Part shown: in pieces, positions 42,901 through 50,506 of the stretch
Numbering within the stretch: the stretch's first letter is position 1
Layout of the letters: each line of letters begins with the position of its first letter
Assembly: GCA_041946685.1 (NCBI GenBank)
Contig: JBHGAV010000023.1
Location: forward strand, 1 to 56,478
Length of the DNA stretch: 56,478 nucleotides
Direction: 5' to 3'
From: JBHGAV01 sp041946685
GTDB taxonomy: Bacteria; Acidobacteriota; Terriglobia; Bryobacterales; Bryobacteraceae
Made by a program: the position numbers and the translations under genes
Notes under the pieces: model-generated
What the model was told of the DNA's origin: nothing
The model's database searches: none
Seen by the model: the letters and a program-made list of their open reading frames with translations, nothing else

Positions 42901-44400
42901 GTTACGCAGACCCTTGTGGATGAAGAAGCGGCACAGTAGCGGCGTCAGCAGCACCGCTACAACGAAGGACACGCCCAACGCCACCGCCACCGTAATGGGC
43001 AGTGCCTGGATGAACTCGCCCACCGACCCCTTCAGGATCAGCAGCGGCAGAAACGACGCGATGATCGTCAGCGTCGCCGTCAAAACCGGCACCACCACCT
43101 CGCCCACGCAGCGCCACGCCGCTTCCGCCCGCGCCATCCCGCGGTCCAGACAGTCCACGTAGTTGTCGGCGATCACGATCGCGTCGTCCACGACGATCCC
43201 CAGCACTACGATCAGCGCCGCGATGGACACCTGGTGCAGTTGCACCCCGATTCCGCTCAGCACGCTCAAGGACGCACAGATCGTCGCGGGGATCGCCACC
43301 GCCGCAATCACCGCGACCCGCAGCGGCAGCAGGATCAGCGTCACCAGGATCACCGCCCCGATCGCCAGCAGGAACTCGTGTCCCAGTTTCTCCATCCGCT
43401 CCGCCACCACCGCCGGCTGGTTCGCTACCAGGTCGAGGCGGATGTCCGGAGGCAGGATCGTGCGCAGCCTCGCGAACACCGCGGCGATCTCGTCTCCGAG
43501 CCGCACGATGTTCCGCCCCTTCTGCATCTCTATCGAAAGCAGTACGGCCGGCTCGCCGTCATACCGGACCACGAAGGAGGGGTCCTGGTACACCCGCTCC
43601 ACGCGCGCGAAATCGCGGATATACAGCGGCTGGCCTGTTCGCGACACGTCCACGAGCACATTGCCGATTTGCTCCTCGGTGGTGAACAGCCCGGTGGTGC
43701 GAAGCGGCACCTTCGCCCCCTCGGTTTCAACCGCCCCCGAACTCTGGATGACATTGCGCTGCTGGAGCGCCTGGATCACCCTCATCGGATCCGCGAGGTA
43801 CTGCGACATGCGCTCCAGGCTGCTGGTGATGCGGATTTCCTCGCTCTGCTCCCCGTACGTCGCGAGCTTGCCCACGTCCCGCACGGTCCGCAGTTCGTCC
43901 TTGATCCGGTCCGTGTAGTCGTGCAGCTCGCGATACCCGTAACGTTTTCCGTGTATCGCCACCAGCATGGCCACGGTGTCGCCGAAATCCGAGTTCACCA
44001 GCGGCCCCACCACACCCTTGGGCAGGTCCGTCGCAGCCGTTTCGTTCATGTCGTGCCGCAGTCTGGCCCAGAACGCCGGCGCATCGGTGACGTGCTGCTC
44101 CAGTTCCACCGTCACCACCGCCAGCCCGGGACGGCTGGTGGAATACGTCTTCTCCTTTCGCACCTCCTGGAATTTGAAGATGTGTTCCTCCAACTTCCGC
44201 GTGACCTGCTGTTCCACCTGCTCCGACGTTGCTCCCGGGTACCACGCCAGCACCATGCCCTGCCGGATCGTGATGCTCGGGTCCTCCGTCCGCGGCATGG
44301 TGAACAGCGCGTGGATCCCTGCCGCGGCGGCCGTCGCCGCCAGGACCACGGTAACGACCGGATACCGCAGAGAGCCTCTCACCGGGTTCATCGCCGTCAC
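39994..44400 (-). CDS. RND efflux permease fused in frame to a TolC-like outer-membrane factor
   Basis: One uninterrupted 1468-codon frame. Residues 1 to about 1020 form a full RND permease: TM1 YPVVTVVLAATAAAAG, two periplasmic porter domains, TM4 GIVVDDAIVIADN with the proton-relay Asp pair, TM10 CGIVVRNSIILVDYI, and a last helix ending VVPVLYVIVKSRTGS. From Met1024 (base 41331) a typical signal peptide begins (MAGPAVAAVIAMLALAAG, cut after AQA), then a TolC/OEP protein with two helical-hairpin repeats (KIDLEEAVKLALRQN ... ; APLTREEYLKSALEQNPELL ...). It overlaps the adaptor gene by GTGA. The start may be GTG 44400 or ATG 44391. Either a real polyprotein or two genes joined by stop-codon loss. 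Confidence 0.9.
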   Translation of the reverse strand: MTAMNPVRGSLRYPVVTVVLAATAAAAGIHALFTMPRTEDPSITIRQGMVLAWYPGATSEQVEQQVTRKLEEHIFKFQEVRKEKTYSTSRPGLAVVTVELEQHVTDAPAFWARLRHDMNETAATDLPKGVVGPLVNSDFGDTVAMLVAIHGKRYGYRELHDYTDRIKDELRTVRDVGKLATYGEQSEEIRITSSLERMSQYLADPMRVIQALQQRNVIQSSGAVETEGAKVPLRTTGLFTTEEQIGNVLVDVSRTGQPLYIRDFARVERVYQDPSFVVRYDGEPAVLLSIEMQKGRNIVRLGDEIAAVFARLRTILPPDIRLDLVANQPAVVAERMEKLGHEFLLAIGAVILVTLILLPLRVAVIAAVAIPATICASLSVLSGIGVQLHQVSIAALIVVLGIVVDDAIVIADNYVDCLDRGMARAEAAWRCVGEVVVPVLTATLTIIASFLPLLILKGSVGEFIQALPITVAVALGVSFVVAVLLTPLLCRFFIHKGLRNHTADADGPRKTGMLDWLQAGYGAAIAFFMRRKALAVALGVAAVGAGAGLIAALPWQFFPSAERNQFVIDVWMPQGTRIAATDEAMRRIEASLRARGEVAHFAAFVGQSAPRFYYNVNPQLPDAAYGQFIVNTVTEKGTPALVAELRSTLARAAPEALVIVKELQQGMVMEAPVEVRVSGYDIATLQQIGRQVEGIVRDVPYAQMVHNDYFNDSYFVDVDVDPEVSNRLGLSNAIVARTLAGAFSGAPVSTFWEGNRAVNIVLRLDPAYRDSFERVRNAYLVSPLTQARVPLRSVANLEPHWQTSRIVRRNGVRTLTVRAFPQKGHYASDILQAVRQKIEALPLPEGYRVTYGGERTNTEETMPAMEAALAISLGAIFLVLLLQFRTLSDPLIVMSSIPLTLFGAALGLVLTRYPFGFTAFAGLISLCGIVVRNSIILVDYIREKLREGRPLEEAATEAGERRLRPIFLTTMAAAVGVTPMIVSGSSLWGPLASVIAVGLISSMFFTLIVVPVLYVIVKSRTGSMAGPAVAAVIAMLALAAGPAQAAARKIDLEEAVKLALRQNTALKIARARVREKEQKVAAARADYFPHISNETITGALSDRQLANIPAGSLGMVPQLGPFPTQAVTLDQGSQFLLLGSTTMKQPLTQLFKIRQGVRAAAADERVSQAEMKKAEEEVVLGVHRLYFGLLAARKLVAAQEAQVAAGQESLREAEEAVRSGNALEVAVLGARASLLRSRQGLLAAQNQVSDLMVEMANALGLPLDTELEPADVAETAEAPLTREEYLKSALEQNPELLAAKETESRAEAGASAARLEYIPNVGAYAAHAYQSGAPFLSHSVGIFGVQMSWDLFDWEKRKAVVKERQAQLTQARENVRRISDQVNVDVEKAWRKLERTRMMADAGREALALRREAERISAEQVRAGMTSQAKHAEAVAATRSAEADELQARMAYRLALAEIASIAGAGAP

Positions 44401-45605
44401 CTCGTCCCTTCGCCGGCCACCGCTGCCGGCGCGCCTTCCCGTAGTTTGTGCTGCCCCGCCACGACGACGGACTCCGTTCCGTCGAGGCCGCTCTTGATCT
44501 GCACCTCGGTTCCAAACACCGTGCCCGTCTCCACACGCCGCGCATACACCCGCCCCTGGTTCGGGAAGTAGACGAACACGGTGGTCGCCCCCTGCGCGTC
44601 CCGCACGATGGCGTCGCCCGGCAGCGTCATCACGGTCCGCGGCTGGTCGCCCTGAATCTCCGCCTCCGCGATCATCCCCAACCGCAGCACGCGCTTTGGG
44701 TTCGGCACCGCGATCCGCACCATGTAGCTGCGGGTGCTCGGGTCGGCCGCCACGTTGATCACTCGCACCGACCCCGTGAAGGTCTGGCCGGGCAGCGCTG
44801 GAATCCGCACCGTCGCTTTCTGCCCGGGCCTCACCAGGTGGATATCCGTCTCCGGCACCCCCACCAACACCTCCACCGGGTCGAGTTTCACGATCTGAAA
44901 CGCCGGCCTCCCCGCGGCCGCCATGTCTCCGGCCTCCACCGAGCGTCCCGCCACGTACCCGTCAGCCGGCGCGGTCAACACTGTGTCCGCCAGCCGCTTC
45001 CGCGCCGCTCTCTCGCCCGCCGCGGCCTGCTCGTACGTCGCCCGTGCCTGCTCCCGGTCCTCTTTCTGCCCGCCGGCGCGCGCCTGCTCGTATTGCTGCC
45101 GCGCAACCTCGTATGCGGCCCGGGCTCTTTCGTAATCGTTCGGCGGCAGGCTCTTTGCGTCGTACAGTTGCTTCATCCGCCGATGCTCGTCCTGCGCCCG
45201 TTCGAAGGCTACCCGCGCCTGTTCCAGTACCTCCGGTCTGGCCGGCGATTCCGCCTTCGCCAGCACCGCCCGCGCGGACGCCGTCTGCGCCGCCGCCGCC
45301 TCCACGGCGATCTGGTAGTCCGTCGGATCGATCTCCGCCAGCACTTGCCCGGCCTTTACCGCGTCGCCCTCCCTCGGCCCGACTCTGATTACCTTTCCTG
45401 AAACCAGGAACGCGACGTTCGACGGGTTCTCCGGCGATACCACCGACCCGCTCACCGCCACCACCACCGGGGCTTCAAACCTCCTTGGCTGCGCTACCTT
45501 CACTGGAACCGGTCCCGCGCCGCCCGCCGCCGGCTGCCGGGAAGAACAACCCGTCAGCGCTCCCGCCATCACGCACACTGCCGCCAAACGCTGCTGTTTC
45601 GTCAC
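44397..45605 (-). CDS. RND efflux periplasmic adaptor lipoprotein (MFP)
   Basis: A 402-residue membrane-fusion protein that bridges permease and outer-membrane factor. Lipobox LTGC places the lipidated Cys near residue 20. A split biotinyl-lipoyl domain (FLVSGKVIRVGPREGDAVKA and VLTAPADGYVAGRSVEAG) encloses a long coiled-coil hairpin (about 95-200, Ala/Glu/Arg-rich); a beta-barrel (RPGQKATVRIPALPGQ) and a membrane-proximal domain follow. It overlaps the tetR stop by 4 bp and the permease start by 4 bp, so all three are tightly coupled. Confidence 0.93.
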   Translation of the reverse strand: MTKQQRLAAVCVMAGALTGCSSRQPAAGGAGPVPVKVAQPRRFEAPVVVAVSGSVVSPENPSNVAFLVSGKVIRVGPREGDAVKAGQVLAEIDPTDYQIAVEAAAAQTASARAVLAKAESPARPEVLEQARVAFERAQDEHRRMKQLYDAKSLPPNDYERARAAYEVARQQYEQARAGGQKEDREQARATYEQAAAGERAARKRLADTVLTAPADGYVAGRSVEAGDMAAAGRPAFQIVKLDPVEVLVGVPETDIHLVRPGQKATVRIPALPGQTFTGSVRVINVAADPSTRSYMVRIAVPNPKRVLRLGMIAEAEIQGDQPRTVMTLPGDAIVRDAQGATTVFVYFPNQGRVYARRVETGTVFGTEVQIKSGLDGTESVVVAGQHKLREGAPAAVAGEGTR

Positions 45606-46240
45606 TGTCTTCGCCTCTTGTCCTTACCCGCTGCCGGGACGAGTTGCTGGAAAAGGAGATCCCGGCACTCCGCGTACAGCCCCTCCCGCTCCCGTCCTGT
45701 CTCCACCAGCGCCAGTTCCGCCAAGCCCCTCGCCGCGGCGAACAACGCCGTCGCCACAGCCTCCGGGCGTGCCGGCGGGTCCACGGCGCTCTCCGCGAAA
45801 TGCCGCTCCGCCAGCGCTGCATACTCCGCCGCGCGCTGCCGGTTGAGTGCCGCGATCCTCTCCCGTGCCGCCCGGTTCCGCATCGCCCGCAGTGTAGACT
45901 CCGTCTCCAGGATGATCCACCCGCGGTCCAGATCCTGCTTCACGTACCAGTCCAGGACCGCGCGCAACCGTCTGCCCGGGTCTTTTTCCCGCGCCACGAT
46001 CTCCTCCAGCGCCCGGTCAATTCTCTTCCGCTTCGTTCGCAGGACCTCCATGAAGAGCTCGTCCTTGCTGCGGAAATTGGAGTAAAACGCGCCCCTTGAA
46101 AATCCCGCCTCTTCGGCAATTTGCTCCACCGAGGAGGCGTCGAACCCGCGGCGGATGAAGGCCCGCTCTGCCGCCCCGACCAGCCGTTGCCGGGTGGCTT
46201 GCTGGCTCTCCCGTCGCGTGAGCCGTTTCGCTCTATTCAC
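45602..46240 (-). CDS. TetR family repressor of the RND operon
   Basis: A 212-residue regulator. The N-terminal helix-turn-helix is seen in ESQQATRQRLVGAAERAFIR and VEQIAEEAGFSRGAFYSNFR; the C-terminal 130 residues form the ligand domain. It is the first gene of the tetR-adaptor-permease operon, joined by ATGA-type overlaps, and two palindromes cover its promoter, so autorepression is expected, with release by an efflux substrate. GTG 46240 has no Shine-Dalgarno sequence and lies 7 bases after the -10 box; the mRNA may be leaderless. Confidence 0.9.
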   Translation of the reverse strand: MNRAKRLTRRESQQATRQRLVGAAERAFIRRGFDASSVEQIAEEAGFSRGAFYSNFRSKDELFMEVLRTKRKRIDRALEEIVAREKDPGRRLRAVLDWYVKQDLDRGWIILETESTLRAMRNRAARERIAALNRQRAAEYAALAERHFAESAVDPPARPEAVATALFAAARGLAELALVETGREREGLYAECRDLLFQQLVPAAGKDKRRRQ

Positions 46241-46272
46241 ATACGAAAATGTATCTGAATACGATATCGTAT
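46241..46272. promoter_or_regulatory. two palindromic TetR-type operators
   Basis: Site 1 (46241-46254) ATACGAAAATGTAT is an imperfect dyad; site 2 (46259-46272) ATACGATATCGTAT is a perfect 14-bp dyad. Their centres are 18 bp apart. Site 2 fills the space between -35 and -10, and site 1 covers the -10 and the transcript start of tetR. The shared ATACG...GTAT half-sites argue that the adjacent TetR protein binds both. Confidence 0.75.
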
Positions 46273-46277
46273 GTCAA
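46248..46277 (-). promoter_or_regulatory. tetR promoter with consensus -35
   Basis: On the minus strand a perfect TTGACA (46277-46272) is followed by an 18-bp spacer and TACATT (46253-46248), four of six -10 bases. GTG 46240 begins 7 bases after the -10 box. Confidence 0.6.
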
Positions 46278-46366
46278 TGCGTCTTCCGCGCGAGGGCCGG
46301 ATGATCGCCGAGCGGGGTGCGTTTGTGCCGCGGCCCGGCGAGCTCAGGCGGCGAATGCCGGCACTC

Positions 46367-48529
46367 TCACCGGGCGTCGGCGACGGCCAGTCCCCGGCGC
46401 GCCGCCGTCTTCCGGATCTCCCCGGCGGCTTGTCTCGACCGCGGTCCGCGGGCAGTCATCGTGAACCGGCTGCCGCGCGGGAACTGGGCCAGCTTGGCTG
46501 CCACTGCCTCCGTTGTGGGAAGCCGGGAATAGTGGGCCACGGCGCCTGTGACGCCGCCCGGCTCATCTCTGAGTTCGATGCGGAGGGGTTCGCGCCACCA
46601 GTTGAGGTCCTCCCGGGTTTCGTCCCGACACCGGCCCGAAATGCAGAGAGACTCGATGAGCCGCAAGTCGGCCTCCGACGCCAGCCAGTTGTTGCCTCGC
46701 GCAATAGCGTTGCGCAGTTCCACTTCCAACTGAACGCTTTCTCCGTTCCTGGCGAGCTCCTCGCCTTTGCCGCTCCAGTACTGGTGAAAGTAGCGGAAGG
46801 CGTCCCAGAGCGGCTTCAGTGCCGCCGGCGAGCCATAGCGGCCCAGGGAGCGGGCTGCGGCCTGCTTAACCGGCACCTGGTGGTGCATCAGGTAGGCCGC
46901 GAGGTACTCCTCCAGCGCCGGCGCCATGGCAAGTCGGGATGTGACCTCGAAGTACCGGACAGCGCAAGGCGGGGCCGCTGCCAGCATGTCCCACGCGTGG
47001 CTGTGGAAGACGCGCCCGGCGTAAGCGGGATCGACCCGCACGAAGTAGGCCACCAGCTCCGGCTGACACGGGTCCTGCTGGGATTCGTAGATCGCCTTCA
47101 TCCTCGCGAGCACGCGCGATGTAGCATATTTTGCTATAGCAGCCATCCGCAGTTGCGGATTCCATCCACCTGGGCGCTGGGCGTGCGCGAGAGCCTCGGT
47201 CAATTCATTGTCCATGGGGGCGACGGCTTTCGCCGGCAACAGGTCCAGGTGAGAGACATCGAGCCAAGTCTGGGATCTGGTCACCTCCGCCAGGACGCGC
47301 GCCCGCGCCCGGGCCGGGTCAATCCGGTGGATTGCGAGCAGCGCCTCCCTCGGCGCTTCGTAGTAGTCCCCTGGTTTCCAGCCGTCCAGAATCGACTCCA
47401 AGAAGGGCACCAGCTCAGGCGATTCGATCGACTCAGAGGCAAGCTCGATCAGGTAACGCTGTCTTGACAACTCAAGACCGGGGAAGGAGCGGATGAACTC
47501 GCGGCGCACGGCTGCTGTCCAAGGTGGAGCTGCTTCCTGCTCGCCGCCGAAGCGAACCTGCCGGATGTATTGGAATAGGGTGGCGAATGCCTCCGCTTTG
47601 ACGTCAGCCCGCTTCGCGGGAAGGCTGGTCGCCAGGGATGCCGCCAGAGGCCGCATCTCGCGATTGAAGACGGCAACGGGAAGCGCCCTCCCGGGGGGCT
47701 TCTGCCCGCAGACTCGAGCCGCCACCGAAAGATACTGGTACGGCACCGATTGCGCCGGCAGGGAGATGCGGCTTCGCATCAGCTCGCAGACCAGTTCCGG
47801 CCGGCTGGCCTCCTCAAGTCCGCCGAGGAGCGCATCCTGCTCCGCCGGCAACGCCTCCAGCGAGGCTTCCCATGCCACCGGGTCATCCAGGAAGCGCAGA
47901 CGCTGAGCCGCGAGGCGCTTTGCCTCATCCGCCTTGCGGCCGCTGCTCTCCCGGTCCTTGAGCACAGACAGACTCTCTGCGGCAGTAGCCCGAACCCACT
48001 CTGGCGGGGCGGTGCTTACCTCGAACTCGACGGTGTTCGACACCGCATATTGCGGCGGGGCGGGAGCGTGTTGTGGAGCACTGCCGCTGCGAACCTGCTT
48101 CCTGGCCAACAAGGCTACACGATAACGTCCCGGTCCAAGGGAGGGCAGAGAGGCGTTGAGAACGAACTCCAGCGGTTCCCTTCGATAGCCGAAGCTCAGT
48201 AGCGGGTCGGACCGGTCGAACCCGCCGGTCGGTCGTCCCCAACACGGTGACTCCACCGATCCACAACTTGCTGGCGGGTCCAGCAACAAGCCACCGTATG
48301 TCCAGAACTCCTTGGACGGCACATCGCCCCGTTCGATGACAGGACCGCTGCGGCTCGTCACCGCGCGGATGACCTCGCCGCGCCGGTATATGTGCGGATC
48401 GGCGAGCCGGAGGGAGAAGTCGAGCTCGGGAGGGTTCACCGATTGCAGTTCAGCCCACGGCGGCGGCTCGCCGGTCTGCGCCACGGCCGCTGCGCTGAAC
48501 GCCAGGAGGACTACAAGAAGAGCCGGCAC
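46367..48529 (-). CDS. secreted protein of unknown function
   Basis: A 720-residue exported protein. Signal peptide about 1-18 (LLVVLLAFSAAAVAQ). The N-terminal 170 residues look like a beta-sandwich (LDFSLRLADPHIYRRGEVIR, GPGRYRVALLARKQV). The remainder is helical, with units such as AVKQAAARSLGRYG-type turns that suggest HEAT-like repeats (clearest near VKQAAARSLGRYGSPAAL). Starts at GTG 48529 with GAGG five bases upstream. No enzymatic motif is visible. The layout, a sensor-like beta domain plus HEAT-like repeats, suggests a binding protein, which is a guess. Confidence 0.6.
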   Translation of the reverse strand: MPALLVVLLAFSAAAVAQTGEPPPWAELQSVNPPELDFSLRLADPHIYRRGEVIRAVTSRSGPVIERGDVPSKEFWTYGGLLLDPPASCGSVESPCWGRPTGGFDRSDPLLSFGYRREPLEFVLNASLPSLGPGRYRVALLARKQVRSGSAPQHAPAPPQYAVSNTVEFEVSTAPPEWVRATAAESLSVLKDRESSGRKADEAKRLAAQRLRFLDDPVAWEASLEALPAEQDALLGGLEEASRPELVCELMRSRISLPAQSVPYQYLSVAARVCGQKPPGRALPVAVFNREMRPLAASLATSLPAKRADVKAEAFATLFQYIRQVRFGGEQEAAPPWTAAVRREFIRSFPGLELSRQRYLIELASESIESPELVPFLESILDGWKPGDYYEAPREALLAIHRIDPARARARVLAEVTRSQTWLDVSHLDLLPAKAVAPMDNELTEALAHAQRPGGWNPQLRMAAIAKYATSRVLARMKAIYESQQDPCQPELVAYFVRVDPAYAGRVFHSHAWDMLAAAPPCAVRYFEVTSRLAMAPALEEYLAAYLMHHQVPVKQAAARSLGRYGSPAALKPLWDAFRYFHQYWSGKGEELARNGESVQLEVELRNAIARGNNWLASEADLRLIESLCISGRCRDETREDLNWWREPLRIELRDEPGGVTGAVAHYSRLPTTEAVAAKLAQFPRGSRFTMTARGPRSRQAAGEIRKTAARRGLAVADAR

Positions 48530-48584
48530 GGAACCTCATTGCCTTAGACGCCGTCAGGCGCCCGGGAAGTTCCAGAAGCCCGAT

Positions 48585-49106
48585 CTATTTGCAGGCCTGC
48601 CACGCCAGCACTGCCGCGATCGTCTTGGCGTCGATCAGGCGGCCGGTGCGGATCATGCGCTCCAGTTCGCGCACGGTGAACCAGCGGCAGCGGATGCGCT
48701 CGTCCTCCATGGGCTGCGCTTCGCCCTTGATCAACTCCGTCGCCACGAAGACCGTCATCTTCTCGGCGACATAGCCGGGGCTGGGATAGAGCGTCAGCAG
48801 CTTCTTCCATTTGCGCGCACGATAACCCGTCTCTTCGGCCAGCTCGCGCCTGGCGGCCTGGAGCGGCTTCTCGCCGGGGTCGAGCCGCCCCGCCGGAAGC
48901 TCCCACATCATCGCCCGCGCCGGCAGGCGGTACTGCCGGACCAGCAGGATGCGTCCCCGCCCGTCCACCGCCATCATGACCGCCGAGCCGTTGTGCTGCA
49001 CGATGGAACGCCGGATCTCGAAGCCGTCCGGATCGATGGCGTGGTCTTCCGTGACGCGGAACAGGTTGCAGCGATAGCGCTCGCGAGAGGAGACCAGCTT
49101 CATCAT
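48585..49106 (-). CDS. Nudix hydrolase (ADP-ribose pyrophosphatase-like)
   Basis: A 173-residue enzyme. The Nudix box runs from GRLDPGEKPLQ through RRELAEETGY, with all conserved Gly/Glu/Arg residues. The upstream segment SAVMMAVDGRGRILLVRQYR and WELPAGRL are typical of ADP-ribose/NADH-type pyrophosphatases such as NudF. It is the last gene of a minus-strand set with two M16 peptidases; its ATG overlaps the upstream stop (ATGA). Confidence 0.9.
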   Translation of the reverse strand: MMKLVSSRERYRCNLFRVTEDHAIDPDGFEIRRSIVQHNGSAVMMAVDGRGRILLVRQYRLPARAMMWELPAGRLDPGEKPLQAARRELAEETGYRARKWKKLLTLYPSPGYVAEKMTVFVATELIKGEAQPMEDERIRCRWFTVRELERMIRTGRLIDAKTIAAVLAWQACK

Positions 49107-50506
49107 TCGGCCTTCTCCACGGCGACTTTGCCGAACTTTTCCAGCGTCTTCGCCAACTGGGACGCGTCCCCCACCACCACGATGCTGGCGGCGTCGGGCG
49201 CCATGTATCGAGCGGCTACGGCCTGTATCCGGGGTGCCTCGACCGCCCGGATGCGGGCAGTGAACGTCTCCAGGTAGTTATCGGGAAGCCCGAGCAACTT
49301 CATGTTGGAGAGCTGTGTTGCCAGGCCAGCCTGCGTTTCCAGTCCCATTACGAAGTTACCGCTCAGGTAATTCTTGACGTCTCTCAGCTCGGATTCGGAC
49401 ACCGGCTGCTTCACCAGCGCCTCAAGCTCCGCAATGATGCTGTTCAGCGCGGGCTCGAGCACCTCGCCGCGCACCTGCGTCACGGTCGTGAAAAGGCCGG
49501 CGTTCTTTCGCGCTTGAAGGCTGCTGTGCGCGTCGTAGGCGAAACCCTGCTTTTCGCGGATGTTCGTGAACATGCGGGAGCTCGCCCCCCCGCCCAGAAT
49601 CGTGTTGGCCACCACCATCGGGAAGTAGTCGGGGCTGGCACGGTCCACCCCCAGCCGCCCGACGCGGATGTCGGCCTGGACCGAGCCGGGGCGGTCCACC
49701 AGCTTGATCGTGCGCGCCGGGGCGGGGAACTCGGGAGCCGGGCGGGGCGCCAGGGGCTTCTTTTCCCAGGCGCCGAACCGCGCTTTGATCAGGCCCAGCG
49801 TTTCCTCCCTCCCCGGGATGGCGCCGAGCAGAATCAGCACTCCGTTGTTCGGTGTGATGTGCACGTCGCGGAAACCGGCCAGCCCCGCCCTTTCCAACTT
49901 CTCAATGGACTCGGGCGTAGGATTGCTCCTCGAGTATGGATGCGCTCCGAAAACCACCGAAGTGATCTTGTCGTCCGCCCAGAAGGCGGCATCGGAGCGC
50001 TCCGCCAGAAGTTCCTGGGTGCGCCGGGCCTTGTAGAGCTTGACTTCTTCCTCCGGAAACGACGCGTTCAGGGAGACGTCGGCGGCAAGGTCCAGAAGTT
50101 TCGCCAGGTTCTCGGCCAGCGCGCTGCCTTGCAGGGTCACGCCGTCGGGGCCGGAGGCGGCCCTCAGCGCGCCGCCGATCTCGGCAAGTTCCTCGGCGAT
50201 CTGCCGCGAGGTACGCGTCTTGGTCCCCTCGGTCAGAAGAGAACTCACGGCTTCGGACAGTCCCGGCAAGTCCTTCGGGTCGAATTTCGTCCCGGCCTCG
50301 AAAGCCAGCCGCAGCGTGACTAGCGGAAACCGCCTGTCCTCCACCAGCACGACTCGGAGTCCGTTCGGCAAAGCCGTCTCAAAGATGGACGGCAGTTTGA
50401 AGGGCGGCAAGGCGGCCGTTTCCGGCGGCTTGGTTCGGTCAGTCTTCTGCGCGGATATAGTCATGGCGGCTAACAGTGCGACCCACGTCAATCTGGAAGT
50501 CTTCAT
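49103..50506 (-). CDS. M16 family peptidase homologue, inactive partner type
   Basis: A 467-residue exported protein with a signal peptide (1-19). The M16 fold is clear (ALPNGLRVVLVEDRRFPLVT, GGGASSRMFTNIREKQGFAY), but the HxxEH zinc motif is absent: the corresponding stretch reads LPGLSEAVSSLL. In many bacteria such inactive subunits pair with an active M16 subunit, and the gene directly upstream encodes one (ATGA overlap). The C-terminal RxxxGFAYD-like motif used in substrate binding is kept (REKQGFAYDAHSS). Confidence 0.9.
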   Translation of the reverse strand: MKTSRLTWVALLAAMTISAQKTDRTKPPETAALPPFKLPSIFETALPNGLRVVLVEDRRFPLVTLRLAFEAGTKFDPKDLPGLSEAVSSLLTEGTKTRTSRQIAEELAEIGGALRAASGPDGVTLQGSALAENLAKLLDLAADVSLNASFPEEEVKLYKARRTQELLAERSDAAFWADDKITSVVFGAHPYSRSNPTPESIEKLERAGLAGFRDVHITPNNGVLILLGAIPGREETLGLIKARFGAWEKKPLAPRPAPEFPAPARTIKLVDRPGSVQADIRVGRLGVDRASPDYFPMVVANTILGGGASSRMFTNIREKQGFAYDAHSSLQARKNAGLFTTVTQVRGEVLEPALNSIIAELEALVKQPVSESELRDVKNYLSGNFVMGLETQAGLATQLSNMKLLGLPDNYLETFTARIRAVEAPRIQAVAARYMAPDAASIVVVGDASQLAKTLEKFGKVAVEKAE

